Positions 54,555 to 62,702 of a stretch of 62,702 nt of DNA are shown in pieces. The notes below the pieces were generated by a model that searched no databases, was not told the origin of the DNA, and was given only the letters and a program-made list of their open reading frames with translations. The stretch's first letter is position 1. Every line of letters starts with the position of its first letter. The position numbers and the translations under genes were made by a program. Source of the stretch: Acidimicrobiaceae bacterium (GTDB lineage Bacteria; Actinomycetota; Acidimicrobiia; Acidimicrobiales; RAAP-2); NCBI GenBank assembly GCA_003138815.1, contig PLHD01000067.1:683-63384 (forward strand), given 5' to 3'.

Positions 54555-55228
54555 TTCCGCCTCGATTCTGCAGGGCCGTTCTCGCCTCGCCCTGAGGCGG
54601 TACCTTCGCCCTCAATCCCGACCGTAGACCTCCCGAGCACCCGGCGTTAGGGCCGAATGTCACCACTTCTCAGCACAATCGATCCGAACTTGCGGCCCAA
54701 CCCGGTGGGCACCTCGCCAGTTCCCCGAGGGCCTCGCGGACCAAGAAGCTCGCCGAACAACCGTCTCTCGACCAACCGTCAAAAGTGGCATTTCTGAGCC
54801 TCACGGAAGCATGCAACAAGTATGGTCATCGATGAAAGTTCTGCAATCGGCGAAGGTCCCGATGAGGGTTCTTCGTGAAAATGGACGGGTGCTGGCCGGC
54901 GCGGCGGCGCTCTCCTGGTGTCGCTCTTCTTCACGGCCGGCCTGACGGGGTCGACAAGCCAGTTCACCTACTACCAGATGGTGATGGCCAACAGTCCGGC
55001 ACCACGGTCCTGGCTCTGCTGAGCGCTGAGTCCCGACGCGACGTCGTTCAGCGTGACCGAGCCATGCCGATCCCTGCTCCGGCGCGGCCGATTCAGGGCG
55101 TCGTCGCGTCTGCGGCGGAGCGGACTCTGCGTGTGGGACTCGTCCACGAGACCGGTCGACGGGCGCTTGAAGCGCGAATCCGCAAAGTAGAGTGAGTAGG
55201 TCTGACGAATGAAAGTTGAGGCGACCCC
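54555..55228. other. Intergenic region with a possible decayed membrane gene
   Basis: No intact gene. Between 54862 and 55022 the top strand encodes pieces of a membrane protein if one frameshift is allowed near 54905: an opening MRVLRENGRVLAG, then LVSLFFTAGLTG and FTYYQMVMANS, ending at TGA 55020-55022. I cannot name the family. The remainder shows nothing supportable. Confidence 0.35.
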
Positions 55229-55519
55229 ATGCCAATGGATCGATACGGCTTCTACCAGCGCCAGGGCGGCGGACTGCTGTTCGTCATTCTTCTGATCGTC
55301 TTCCTGGGGGCGATTGCGTGGCTCATCATCTCGGCAATCCAGCATCGTCACCCCCACGCCTACGGCCAATGGTCGGACCAATCGCATCCCCACGGTCCGC
55401 CGCCCACACCAGGTCGTGACGACGATCCGATGAGGATCCTCGACCGTCGTTTCGCCAGCGGCGAGATCGACGAGGAAGAGTACCAGCGGAGGCGAAAGGT
55501 CCTGAGCGGCAATCCGTAG
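55229..55519 (+). CDS. Small membrane protein with SHOCT domain
   Basis: A 96-residue protein with one transmembrane helix (GLLFVILLIVFLGAIAWLIISAI, about 15-37), a His/Pro-rich linker, and a C-terminal SHOCT motif (ILDRRFASGEIDEEEYQRRRKVL). SHOCT modules are short oligomerisation or targeting tags. GAGGCG precedes ATG 55229. Function is unknown. Confidence 0.85.
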   Translation: MPMDRYGFYQRQGGGLLFVILLIVFLGAIAWLIISAIQHRHPHAYGQWSDQSHPHGPPPTPGRDDDPMRILDRRFASGEIDEEEYQRRRKVLSGNP

Positions 55520-55693
55520 GTGCCGCGCGGCTCCTGCGCCGGGCCAGACGTGCGGGCTTCTGACGTCGCGGTCTGGGCACCCTGCTCCCGGGACTGGTCC
55601 GTTCCAAGTCGCCCGGAAACCACGTCGATCGTGTCCTACAATCGCTCAGCATGGCGACTAGTTCGTTGAAAGTGACCTGACAAAGGAGCGCAC

Positions 55694-56470
55694 ATGATCG
55701 CTGCACTTACTATCGACGAGGAACTGGTGAGCGTGCCGACCGGGAACCTGGGTTCACTCACCTGGCTCGGGCACGCCACGGTGCTGCTGACCACCCTGTC
55801 GGGGACGCGGATCATCTTCGATCCTTGGCTGGACGGCAATCCCAAGTGCCCCCTGACCCTTGACGAGCTCGGCGGGGTCGACGCGATCGCCGTCACCCAC
55901 GGCCACTTCGACCACATGGGCTCGGTCGTGCCGCTCGCCCACGCCACTGGCGCCACCGTGGTGTGCGTGCCCGAGATGGCCGCCTACTTCTCCTCCGTCG
56001 GCGTCGTCAACATCGTCGAGATGAACAAGGGCGGCACCATCAAGTTGGCCGACGTGTCGCTCACCATGGTGAGCGCCGACCACTCCTGCGGCGTCGCGGT
56101 CTTCGAGAACTCACCCAACGCCTACGGCGGCAATCCCGTTGGCTTCGTCATCGGCCTGCCCGCCGGCGAGGGCGGGCCGGTCTACGTCTCGGGCGACACC
56201 AACGTCTTCGGCGACATGTCGATCATCCGCGACCTCTACGCGCCTGAGATCTGCCTGATGCCCATCGACGGTCACTACAACATGGGACCGCGCGAAGCCG
56301 CGTACGCGGTCAACCTGCTCGGGGTCTCTCGAATGATCCCCTACCACTACGGCACCTTCCCGCTCCTGGCCGGGACCCCCGAGGAGCTGCGCTCGCAGCT
56401 CGAGGCCAGCCATTCGCACGCCGTCGCCGTCGTCCTCGAGCCGGGCCAGTCGGTGTCGCTCAAGGCGTAG
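55694..56470 (+). CDS. UPF0173 family metal-dependent hydrolase
   Basis: A 258-residue metallo-beta-lactamase-fold protein. THGHFDHMG (HxHxDH), the later SADHSCG, SGDTNVFGD and PYHYGTFP provide the metal-binding site, matching the UPF0173 (YtkL-like) group. Natural substrate is unknown. The Shine-Dalgarno AAAGGAG lies five bases before ATG 55694. Confidence 0.92.
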   Translation: MIAALTIDEELVSVPTGNLGSLTWLGHATVLLTTLSGTRIIFDPWLDGNPKCPLTLDELGGVDAIAVTHGHFDHMGSVVPLAHATGATVVCVPEMAAYFSSVGVVNIVEMNKGGTIKLADVSLTMVSADHSCGVAVFENSPNAYGGNPVGFVIGLPAGEGGPVYVSGDTNVFGDMSIIRDLYAPEICLMPIDGHYNMGPREAAYAVNLLGVSRMIPYHYGTFPLLAGTPEELRSQLEASHSHAVAVVLEPGQSVSLKA

Positions 56471-56483
56471 GACGCCGTCCGGC

Positions 56484-56651
56484 TCAGTCCCGGTCGGCGA
56501 GGATCGCTAGGCCCTCCCGCGTCTGTTCGGCCGCGACCACGACGCGTCCGGCGACGTCCGGAACCGACCAGCCGGCGCGCCAGGAGTGCGCGGCCCAGGT
56601 CTCGACCATCGACCGTCGCTCTGCGTGGATGTGCTTCCAGGTCTCCTCAGG
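56484..56651 (-). pseudogene. Remnant of mycothiol-dependent maleylpyruvate isomerase-like gene
   Basis: On the minus strand about 55 codons read ETWKHIHAERRSMVETWAA, then WRAGWSVPDVAGRVVVAAEQT, resembling the N-terminal helix bundle of MDMPI/DinB-like proteins (eR..l...l, GWtv.dvaaHv). The usual stretch between these two motifs is shortened, the metal-binding His of the second motif reads Arg, and the frame stops at 56484. No upstream start or downstream domain is present, so it is a fragment. Confidence 0.4.
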
Positions 56652-56718
56652 TTTCGCCAGCCCCCGCCTTCGCCCGGTGCCGACGGACCGTACCGTGAGC
56701 GCGCTGCGCCGGACTTGG

Positions 56719-57747
56719 TCAGCTCGACGCCACTTCTCGCCACAAATCGATCCCGCTCTCGACGGCGTGATGGTCGATCCGGTCCAGCTCCTCCTGGGAG
56801 AACTCGAGGTTGTCCAGCGCGGCGAGGTTCTGCTCGAGCTGCTCGACGCTGCTCGCACCGAGCACCACCGAGGTCATGCGTGGATCGCGCAGCGCCCACG
56901 CGATTGCGAGCTGGGAGACGAGCTGGCCGCGGTCGCGGGCGATCTCGGCGAGCGCGCGCACGTGGCTGAGGTTCTGCTCGCTGAGCATGTCGCGCGACAG
57001 CGACGTGTCCCGCGAGGCCCGCGAGCCCTCGGGAATGCCGTCGAGGTAGCGGTTCGTCAGCAGACCCTGGGCCAGCGGCGAGAAGGCGATGCACCCGACC
57101 CCCTCGTCGCCCAGCACGTCGAGCAGCCGGTGCTCGATCCATCGATTCAGCATGGAGTACGAGGGCTGATGGATCAGCAGGGGCGTGCCCAGGCTGCGAA
57201 GTATGGCCGCGGCCTCGACCGTGCGCTCGTGCGAGTACGACGAGATGCCCACGTAGAGCGCCTTGCCCGCGCGCACCGCCGAGTCGAGCGCCCCCATGGT
57301 CTCTTCGAGAGGGGTGTCGGGGTCGAAGTGGTGATGGTAGAAGATGTCGACGTGATCGAGTCCCATCCGGGTCAGGCTCTGGTCCAGGCTCGACAGGAGG
57401 TACTTGCGCGATCCCAGGTCGCCGTAGGGGCCGGGCCACATGTCCCATCCCGCCTTGGTGGAGATGACCATCTCATCGCGCAGCGAGGAGAAATCCTCGC
57501 GCAGCAGGCGGCCGAAGTTGGTCTCCGCGCTGCCGTACGGGGGGCCGTAGTTGTTGGCCAGGTCGAAGTGGGTGACGCCGAGGTCGAACGCCCGTCGCAC
57601 GATGGCGCGCTGGGTGTCGAAGGGCCGGTCATCGCCGAAGTTGTGCCACAGGCCTAGCGAAATGGCGGGCAGCCGCAGTCCGCTGCGCCCGCAGCGTCGG
57701 TAGGTCATGGCGTCGTATCGACTGGCGGAGGGCTGGTAACTGGTCAC
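56719..57747 (-). CDS. Aldo/keto reductase (YghZ/MGR type)
   Basis: A 342-residue NADPH-dependent TIM-barrel reductase. The catalytic tetrad region is visible as FDLANNYGPPYGSAE (Asp, Tyr) with Lys in VISTKAGW and His in YHHHFDPDTP. Similarity is to L-glyceraldehyde-3-phosphate/methylglyoxal reductase YghZ. The start GTG 57747 is chosen because TATGCT stands six bases upstream; ATG 57795 lacks such support. Confidence 0.92.
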   Translation of the reverse strand: MTSYQPSASRYDAMTYRRCGRSGLRLPAISLGLWHNFGDDRPFDTQRAIVRRAFDLGVTHFDLANNYGPPYGSAETNFGRLLREDFSSLRDEMVISTKAGWDMWPGPYGDLGSRKYLLSSLDQSLTRMGLDHVDIFYHHHFDPDTPLEETMGALDSAVRAGKALYVGISSYSHERTVEAAAILRSLGTPLLIHQPSYSMLNRWIEHRLLDVLGDEGVGCIAFSPLAQGLLTNRYLDGIPEGSRASRDTSLSRDMLSEQNLSHVRALAEIARDRGQLVSQLAIAWALRDPRMTSVVLGASSVEQLEQNLAALDNLEFSQEELDRIDHHAVESGIDLWREVASS

Positions 57748-57753
57748 GAGCCG

Positions 57754-57759
57754 AGCATA
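57754..57759 (-). promoter_or_regulatory. -10 box of leaderless aldo/keto reductase gene
   Basis: TATGCT on the minus strand, six bases before GTG 57747. Confidence 0.5.
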
Positions 57760-57856
57760 TCCGTGAGGTCGCTGTCGGAAATAGAGCCGAGGCATTGCCC
57801 TGGGCGACTGGCGACGTCGCAGTACGTGGCTACGACGCGCTCACGCCGACAACCGC

Positions 57857-59041
57857 TCACCCGTCGAGCGCCGCGTCGCCCTCGTTGCTCACGTTGTCGC
57901 TGACGCGCCGGTTGTGCTGCACGAACTCGGTGGTCGTCCAGGCTTCGATGACGATTACCTGGATGGTGGCCGCCGCCGGCACGGCCAGCAGCACCCCGAT
58001 GAGGCCTCCGAACAAGCCGCCGATCCACGCGCCCACCTCGGCGCCGACCAGCACCGCCACGAAGACCGTCAAGGGATTGAGCTTGACGGTCCGACTCATC
58101 ACCACCGGGTTGAGTATGTGATTCTCGATCTGGGTATAGGCCAGGAACACGACGGCGGTGACGATCCCGGCCGTGAGCGAATGGCCGAGCGCGAACAAGA
58201 CGGTGGGAATCCCCGCGAGCGCCCCGCCGATGGTCGGCAGGAAGTCGACCAACGCCACCCACAGGGCCCACAGGAAGGCGAACGGCACCGAAAGCGCGAA
58301 CAGCGTGATGAAGACGACGAGGCCCGCCGCGACCGACGTGAGGATGTTGCCGAGGACGTAGCCGGTCGCGGCCCGGCTCACGCGGCCGCTCACCCTGGAG
58401 ATCCTCGCCATCCACTCCGGTGACATGATCGACACGACGACGGCGCGGATCTTCGGGGCCTCCAACAGCAGCAGCACCACGAAGGCGAACGTCATCAGCA
58501 TGGCCAGCACCACGGTGACCGCCCCTCGGCCGAGCGCCAGCGCGGGCTTGCTGAGTCCGTTGGCGAGCGAGATGAGCTTGGACGAGTTCTTCTTGATCCA
58601 CGCCTCGACGTGGTAGCGGCTGAGCAGGTGGCCGATCCAGCCCTTGCCGTGCTGCGCCTTGCTGACGTACGAGGGCAGCGTGTTGGCGAGGTGGGTCAGT
58701 CCGTTCACCAGCGGGTACCCGAAGGTCACTGCGAGCCCGAGGAAGACCACGAGGAACAACAGCGAGACGATCGCCACGGCGAGGCCCCGGCGTCGTACTT
58801 TCCAGCGCTGCAAGGCCTCTACCGCCGGGTTCAGGATGAGCGCGACGAACCCGCCCACCAACATCAGCATGAGCAGTTCGCGCAGGCGGTAGAACACCAT
58901 GGCGGCCACGTACACGGCCGCGACGGTGAAGACGGAAGCGAAGATCGTCCTCAGCGGAACGTCGCTCCGGTCGGCGCGACGAAACATCCGTCCTCGCCTG
59001 GACTGGGCGTACTCCGCTTCCTTTTCCGTCTGGCCTGACAT
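57857..59041 (-). CDS. AI-2E family transporter-like membrane protein
   Basis: A 394-residue membrane protein with seven or eight helices of the AI-2E/YdiK family. The central FVVLLLLEAPKIRAVVVSIM and the late VDFLPTIGGALAGIPTVLFAL and ENHILNPVVMSRTVKLNPLTVFVAVLVGAEVGAWIGG segments are family hallmarks. Members export autoinducer-2 or act as Na+/H+ antiporters; the role here is open. ATG 59041 follows an AGGGGGA-type site. Confidence 0.9.
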   Translation of the reverse strand: MSGQTEKEAEYAQSRRGRMFRRADRSDVPLRTIFASVFTVAAVYVAAMVFYRLRELLMLMLVGGFVALILNPAVEALQRWKVRRRGLAVAIVSLLFLVVFLGLAVTFGYPLVNGLTHLANTLPSYVSKAQHGKGWIGHLLSRYHVEAWIKKNSSKLISLANGLSKPALALGRGAVTVVLAMLMTFAFVVLLLLEAPKIRAVVVSIMSPEWMARISRVSGRVSRAATGYVLGNILTSVAAGLVVFITLFALSVPFAFLWALWVALVDFLPTIGGALAGIPTVLFALGHSLTAGIVTAVVFLAYTQIENHILNPVVMSRTVKLNPLTVFVAVLVGAEVGAWIGGLFGGLIGVLLAVPAAATIQVIVIEAWTTTEFVQHNRRVSDNVSNEGDAALDG

Positions 59042-59180
59042 CTGCCGTCCCCCTCTGGCTTGAGACCTCTGCGCGCAACGCTAGCCCTCGCGCCAATCGA
59101 GACGGACCACTCAACATTGCGCCTCGACGCCCGCAGCATCGCTGGTATCGCGAACCGATAAGCCCGAGCGCGGCCTCTCG

Positions 59181-60311
59181 TTACTGCGGTGGTTCGAGGG
59201 ATCCGGGAAGCGGTCTCGAGGCGCTCGACTGGATGGGCCCGTAGCGGCGTCGAAACAGGATGTACGAGACGCCGCCGCCAATCGTCGGCAGCCAGTACGT
59301 CACGAGGCGAAAGGCCAGGGTGGCGACGATGGCGCTGGCGCCGGGCACCCCGGCGAGCACGAGCAGCCCGCTCAGGCTCGCCTCGACGATGCCGATCCCG
59401 CCCGGCGTGATCGGGACCAGGGCGATGACCGCCGTGGCGGCGTACGCCAGCAGGATGACCGCGGGATTGGGCTTCGCGCCGGTGGCGCGCAGCGCCGCCA
59501 GCAGGGCGCAGTAGTCGAGGCCGATCCTGCCGCCGATCAGCAGCACCGCCTTCCACCAGTTCTGTCCCAGGTCGGATCGCACCAGGTTGCGCTGGGCGAC
59601 GAGCCGCGCCGGGAGGTCGACCGTCCGGGCCCGCTTGCGCGCCACCGCGTTGAGCGTCCACTGGACGGCCCGGCCGAGCTGCTCGAGGGTCCGGTCGGTC
59701 GTGAGCACCACGGTGCCGAAGGCCAGGATCAGGACGAAGCCTCCAATGCCGAGCATCCCGGCGTGCTCGAGTCCGGCGCTGACGGGCATCCCGGCGAGTA
59801 TCGCCGGCAGGGCGAAGATCGGGAGCATGAAGAGTCCGGCGATCCCGATGACCGACGACGCCGCGAGTCCGCCGGCCGCCTGGTCGGGATCGATGCCGGC
59901 CGTGGCGAGCATCTGGAACTGCACCCCAGCTCCGACCACGTCACCTCCGGGCAGCGTGTTGGTAACGGCGTTGCCGGCCAGGCCCGCGGTGATGACCGAG
60001 AACCACCCCCTCGTTCGAAGCACGAGCCGCAGCAGCGCCATCTGGCAGGCGAAGCTCGCGAGTTCGGCGACCAACATGACGAGCAGCCAGAGGGGGCCGA
60101 GCGTCGCGAGACGCGGCCAGGCCGAAACGACGCGCGTCAGCGCGGGCAGGACGATGTAGAGGCCGAGCCCCATGACCACGACCGGGATGACGCGGCGAAG
60201 GACGCTCTTATTCTTGCGGGGCTGGCTCTCAGTACTGATGAGACAAATATAAGGCCCCGCCAGCTCACGATGGCCCGGGGACCCCACCAGGCGAGGTCCC
60301 CACTGGGTCAC
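59181..60311 (-). CDS. LPG-synthase transmembrane domain family protein (UPF0104)
   Basis: A 376-residue polytopic membrane protein of the flippase-like group related to the N-terminal domain of MprF. NAVTNTLPGGDVVGAGVQFQML and VPITPGGIGIVEASLSGLL are the two family motifs. No soluble synthase domain is attached, so lipid translocation rather than synthesis is more likely. Start GTG 60311 has AAGGGG four bases upstream. Divergent from the FUSC gene. Confidence 0.85.
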   Translation of the reverse strand: MTQWGPRLVGSPGHRELAGPYICLISTESQPRKNKSVLRRVIPVVVMGLGLYIVLPALTRVVSAWPRLATLGPLWLLVMLVAELASFACQMALLRLVLRTRGWFSVITAGLAGNAVTNTLPGGDVVGAGVQFQMLATAGIDPDQAAGGLAASSVIGIAGLFMLPIFALPAILAGMPVSAGLEHAGMLGIGGFVLILAFGTVVLTTDRTLEQLGRAVQWTLNAVARKRARTVDLPARLVAQRNLVRSDLGQNWWKAVLLIGGRIGLDYCALLAALRATGAKPNPAVILLAYAATAVIALVPITPGGIGIVEASLSGLLVLAGVPGASAIVATLAFRLVTYWLPTIGGGVSYILFRRRYGPIQSSASRPLPGSLEPPQ

Positions 60312-60396
60312 GCCGTCCCCTTACAATCGGTTGAACCACTGCGCCAGGGCCCGCCTTGGTGCTCGGCGAGTTGCGAGTCCACAAGGAGGACCCCAC

Positions 60397-62058
60397 GTGG
60401 TCCGACTTTCGACAGTCTCACCCCAGGCCCGGGCTTCTCTCCGCTCGGGGCTCTGCATCGCGATACCGCTCATCGTGGGTCTCGTGACGAATCAGCGCTC
60501 GATAGCCATCTTCGTGGCCATCGGGGCGCTTTGGGCGGTGAGCCAGGACGGCGTCGACCGTTGGCGCGACCGCGGCGTGCGGCTCGCCGGCGTCGCGTCG
60601 TGCGGCGGCGTTGGCACCTGCCTCGGCACCCTCGAGCTGCACTACGTCGGCGGCACGTGGCAGCTGTGGTCGTTCCTCGGCGCCGTCGCGCTCGTGGCCG
60701 GACTCATCGAGACGTCGTTCCTGGCGGCACCCGGCATGTACTTCCTGCTCGGCGCCATCCTCGGCAGCGGCCTGCAGACGACGACCTACACCGTCCAGCC
60801 CGGGCTCTACGTCGCTGGCGGCGGGCTCCTCGTGACGCTGGTGGCGATGATGACCGATCACCGGAGCCGCCAGCACGACCAGCGCCTGTGCCTGGCCGAC
60901 GCCTACAGCGCGCTGGCCACGCTCATGACGGCGATCGGGCAGTCGCCGGCCGGCGACGTGCGCCCCCAGGCCGTGTTCGCGCTCGACGTGGCCCAGAGCG
61001 CGCTGAGCACGGCGAGCAGCGCGCAGGCGGCCGCGAACCCCGAGGCCGTGGCACTGCGCGACTGCTTCCTGGTGGCCCTGCAGATTGGGGAACTCGCCGC
61101 GGTGATGAATCGGCGACGGATCAAACCCGATCCCGCGTTCTGCGCCGCGCTCGGCGAGGTCGCCGAGACCCTCAGGCGGGACTCGGCCGTCGCGGCCCGA
61201 GGGGAGCTGCAGCAACTCGCGAACAGCGTTCCGTCCCAGGAGCACACCCCCCAGAGCGCCCAGTACGCCAAGGCGCTCCAGCCCACGTTCAAGAAGAGCA
61301 TCGAGATCCCGCCCGTGCCCCCGTCGACGCTGGAACCGTTGCCGAGTGCGGACCGGCTCCGCTTCGCAGTCCTGTTGGCCACGGCCACCGTCGCGGCGGC
61401 GGCGCTGACCCACCTCATCGACGGACCCCACGCCTTCTGGCTCCCGCTCAGCGTCGCGTTCATCCTGCGTCCCGATCTGGGACCCGTCATCCCGCGCGCC
61501 ACCGCGCGCACCGCGGGCACCCTGGCCGGCGTGGGACTCGCGGCGCTGGTGACCAAGCTCGGCGACAGTCCGGCGTCGCTCGTGGTGCTCTGCGTGGTGC
61601 TGGCGGCGATCGTGCCCCTCACGTCTCGACGCAGCCACGCGCTCACGGTCTTCATCTTCACGCCGATCGTCTTCGTCTTCCTCTCGGTGCTGGGGCCGGA
61701 CCAGACGTTGTTCTTTCCCCGGATCATCGATACGGCCCTCGCGGCGGCAATCGTGCTAATGATCGACGGCGCCTTGTGGACGCGGGCTCCCTCGCTTCGC
61801 CCGGCGCAGCAACTGGCGCGGGCGGAGAAGTCGGTGGCGCGTTACGAGACGAGCACCGACGTCGTGAGCCCCGAGTCGCGCCATCAGCTGCGCCGAAACG
61901 CTCTGCGCGCGACCGCGCACGCCAGGGCGGGCCTGCGCCAGGCGGAGAGGGAACCCCACCTCCTGCGCCGCCCCGACGCCGAACTGATGAGCCGGATAGA
62001 CGAGCTCGAGTTGCGCATCGACGAGCGCACCGCGGCTATCGCGGGCTTCGCGGCCTAG
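60397..62058 (+). CDS. FUSC family membrane protein (aromatic acid exporter-like)
   Basis: A 553-residue protein with two membrane halves (about 15-170 and 330-460) separated by a soluble region, and a C-terminal helical domain. The second half shows FWLPLSVAFILRPDLGPVIPRATARTAGTLAGVGLAAL, the FUSC_2 hallmark. Relatives export p-hydroxybenzoate and similar acids or fusaric acid. GTG 60397 is chosen because AAGGAGG lies seven bases upstream. Confidence 0.88.
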   Translation: MVRLSTVSPQARASLRSGLCIAIPLIVGLVTNQRSIAIFVAIGALWAVSQDGVDRWRDRGVRLAGVASCGGVGTCLGTLELHYVGGTWQLWSFLGAVALVAGLIETSFLAAPGMYFLLGAILGSGLQTTTYTVQPGLYVAGGGLLVTLVAMMTDHRSRQHDQRLCLADAYSALATLMTAIGQSPAGDVRPQAVFALDVAQSALSTASSAQAAANPEAVALRDCFLVALQIGELAAVMNRRRIKPDPAFCAALGEVAETLRRDSAVAARGELQQLANSVPSQEHTPQSAQYAKALQPTFKKSIEIPPVPPSTLEPLPSADRLRFAVLLATATVAAAALTHLIDGPHAFWLPLSVAFILRPDLGPVIPRATARTAGTLAGVGLAALVTKLGDSPASLVVLCVVLAAIVPLTSRRSHALTVFIFTPIVFVFLSVLGPDQTLFFPRIIDTALAAAIVLMIDGALWTRAPSLRPAQQLARAEKSVARYETSTDVVSPESRHQLRRNALRATAHARAGLRQAEREPHLLRRPDAELMSRIDELELRIDERTAAIAGFAA

Positions 62059-62220
62059 ATCGTCCTCGCGACCCGGACGCCGTCGCCGGTTCGTGCCCGC
62101 ACGCCCGGGCAGTCCGTCGCCCAGCGCTCCCGCGCCCCGTCGGCCGGTCGGCACCGTCAGCGCACGATGGGTGAAAGCCAATCTCGGTAAGGTCTGGGTG
62201 GCCAAGTGAAAGGAAGAACA

Positions 62221-62637
62221 ATGATCAAGGGATTCAAGAGCTTTCTCATGCAGGGAGATCTGATCGTCATCGCCGTCGGCCTGGTCGTGGCGCTGGCCTT
62301 CAGCACGCTCATCAAGGCGTTCACCGACTCGATCATCACGCCGCTGGTCAACGCGCTGGAAGGTTCGAGAAGCGGCCCGGGACTCGGGTGGACGCTCAAC
62401 GGCCAGTTCATCAGCCTCGGCGCGTTCATCTCCGCGATCATCTACTTCATCATCTTCATGGTCGTCATCTACTTCGTCCTGGTGGTTCCCTACCGCGCGT
62501 ACATGGCCAAGCAGGGCAAGACGGTCTTCGGCCCGCCGCAGGCTCCGGCGCCGGTCAAGACCTGCCCGGAGTGCCTCTCGAGCGACCTGCCCGCGGCCGC
62601 GACGAAGTGCCTGCACTGCGCCAGCGCGGTGGACTGA
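62221..62637 (+). CDS. mscL: Large-conductance mechanosensitive channel with C-terminal zinc ribbon
   Basis: A 138-residue MscL. The N-terminal GFKSFLMQGDLIVIAVGLVVALAFSTLI is the pore-lining first helix, a loop region follows, and the second helix is FIIFMVVIYFVLVVPY. The C-terminal helix bundle is replaced by a CPEC-x11-CLHC zinc ribbon (Cys115, 118, 130, 133) after a Pro-rich linker. The channel opens under membrane tension to release solutes. A GGAAGAAC stretch precedes the ATG. Confidence 0.92.
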   Translation: MIKGFKSFLMQGDLIVIAVGLVVALAFSTLIKAFTDSIITPLVNALEGSRSGPGLGWTLNGQFISLGAFISAIIYFIIFMVVIYFVLVVPYRAYMAKQGKTVFGPPQAPAPVKTCPECLSSDLPAAATKCLHCASAVD

Positions 62638-62681
62638 CCGTGATTCGCGGCGCGAGAGCGCCGGCGCGCGCGGCGCCAGAG

Positions 62682-62702
62682 CAGTCCCAACGGGATTCGA
62701 AC
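62682..62702 (-). tRNA. 3' end of a tRNA gene (cut by window end)
   Basis: The minus strand reads GTTCGAATCCCGT then TGGGACT and G: the T-loop TTCGAAT, the 3' half of the T-stem, the 3' acceptor strand and a discriminator G. The rest lies outside the window, so the amino acid cannot be assigned. No CCA is encoded. Confidence 0.6.

Overview
The window is 62.7 kb of very GC-rich, gene-dense DNA from a high-GC Gram-positive (actinobacterial) chromosome. Evidence for this is a WhiB regulator convergent with a PdtaS-type kinase, the phosphoglycerate-mutase-like / DUF3090 / SCO1664 trio, DUF3107, F420-type enzymes (an FrhB-like flavoprotein and an LLM oxidoreductase), a mycothiol-enzyme remnant, and many start codons placed 6-7 nt after a TANNNT -10 box (leaderless genes). 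A complete System I cytochrome c maturation operon is unusual for the well-known actinobacteria and makes me favour a deep lineage such as Acidimicrobiia; that placement is inference.

Layout. 1-12.7 kb: 3' part of aconitase, aquaporin, SulP transporter, DEAD helicase coupled to a PIG-L deacetylase, BCP peroxiredoxin, DedA protein, Fpg-like glycosylase, FrhB-like protein, the PGM/DUF3090/SCO1664 operon and a DHA2 efflux pump. 12.7-21.5 kb: electron transfer flavoprotein (etfBA), glycerophosphodiesterase, whiB and pdtaS-PHP-DUF3107, dGTPase, SDR and Mrp. 21.5-31.7 kb: SufR-like regulator, chromate transporter, the nine-gene ccmABCDEFGHI operon (minus strand), GDP-mannose dehydratase and a glycosyltransferase. 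31.9-37.3 kb: secreted DUF5666 protein, TetR, low-Mr phosphatase, then a 1.9-kb AT-richer insert bounded by a duplicated 3' end of the acyl-CoA dehydrogenase gene and carrying an AbrB/PIN-like toxin-antitoxin pair and a MarR/small-membrane-protein switch. 37.7-46.8 kb: CspA, divergent cysS and valS sharing one tiny promoter, an esterase-DUF3293 fusion, LLM oxidoreductase, SRPBCC protein, membrane protein and a peptidase-S51-like protein carrying a CysRS tail. 47.1-50 kb: a large AT-richer secreted TIG/IPT-repeat surface protein with a strong terminator. 50.9-62.7 kb: persulfide dioxygenase/rhodanese genes, amidase, Hsp20, SHOCT protein, UPF0173 hydrolase, aldo/keto reductase, AI-2E and LPG-synthase-type membrane proteins, FUSC protein, MscL with a zinc ribbon and the 3' end of a tRNA.

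The most interesting object is the insert at about 34.28-36.19 kb. The intact dehydrogenase gene ends in a synonymously recoded, AT-rich tail, while the old GC-rich tail is stranded 1.9 kb away next to the phosphatase gene, as expected for site-specific integration into the 3' end of a protein gene. No recombinase is encoded inside. Other themes are widespread leaderless promoters and five convergent gene pairs whose stop codons share one palindromic CTAG.
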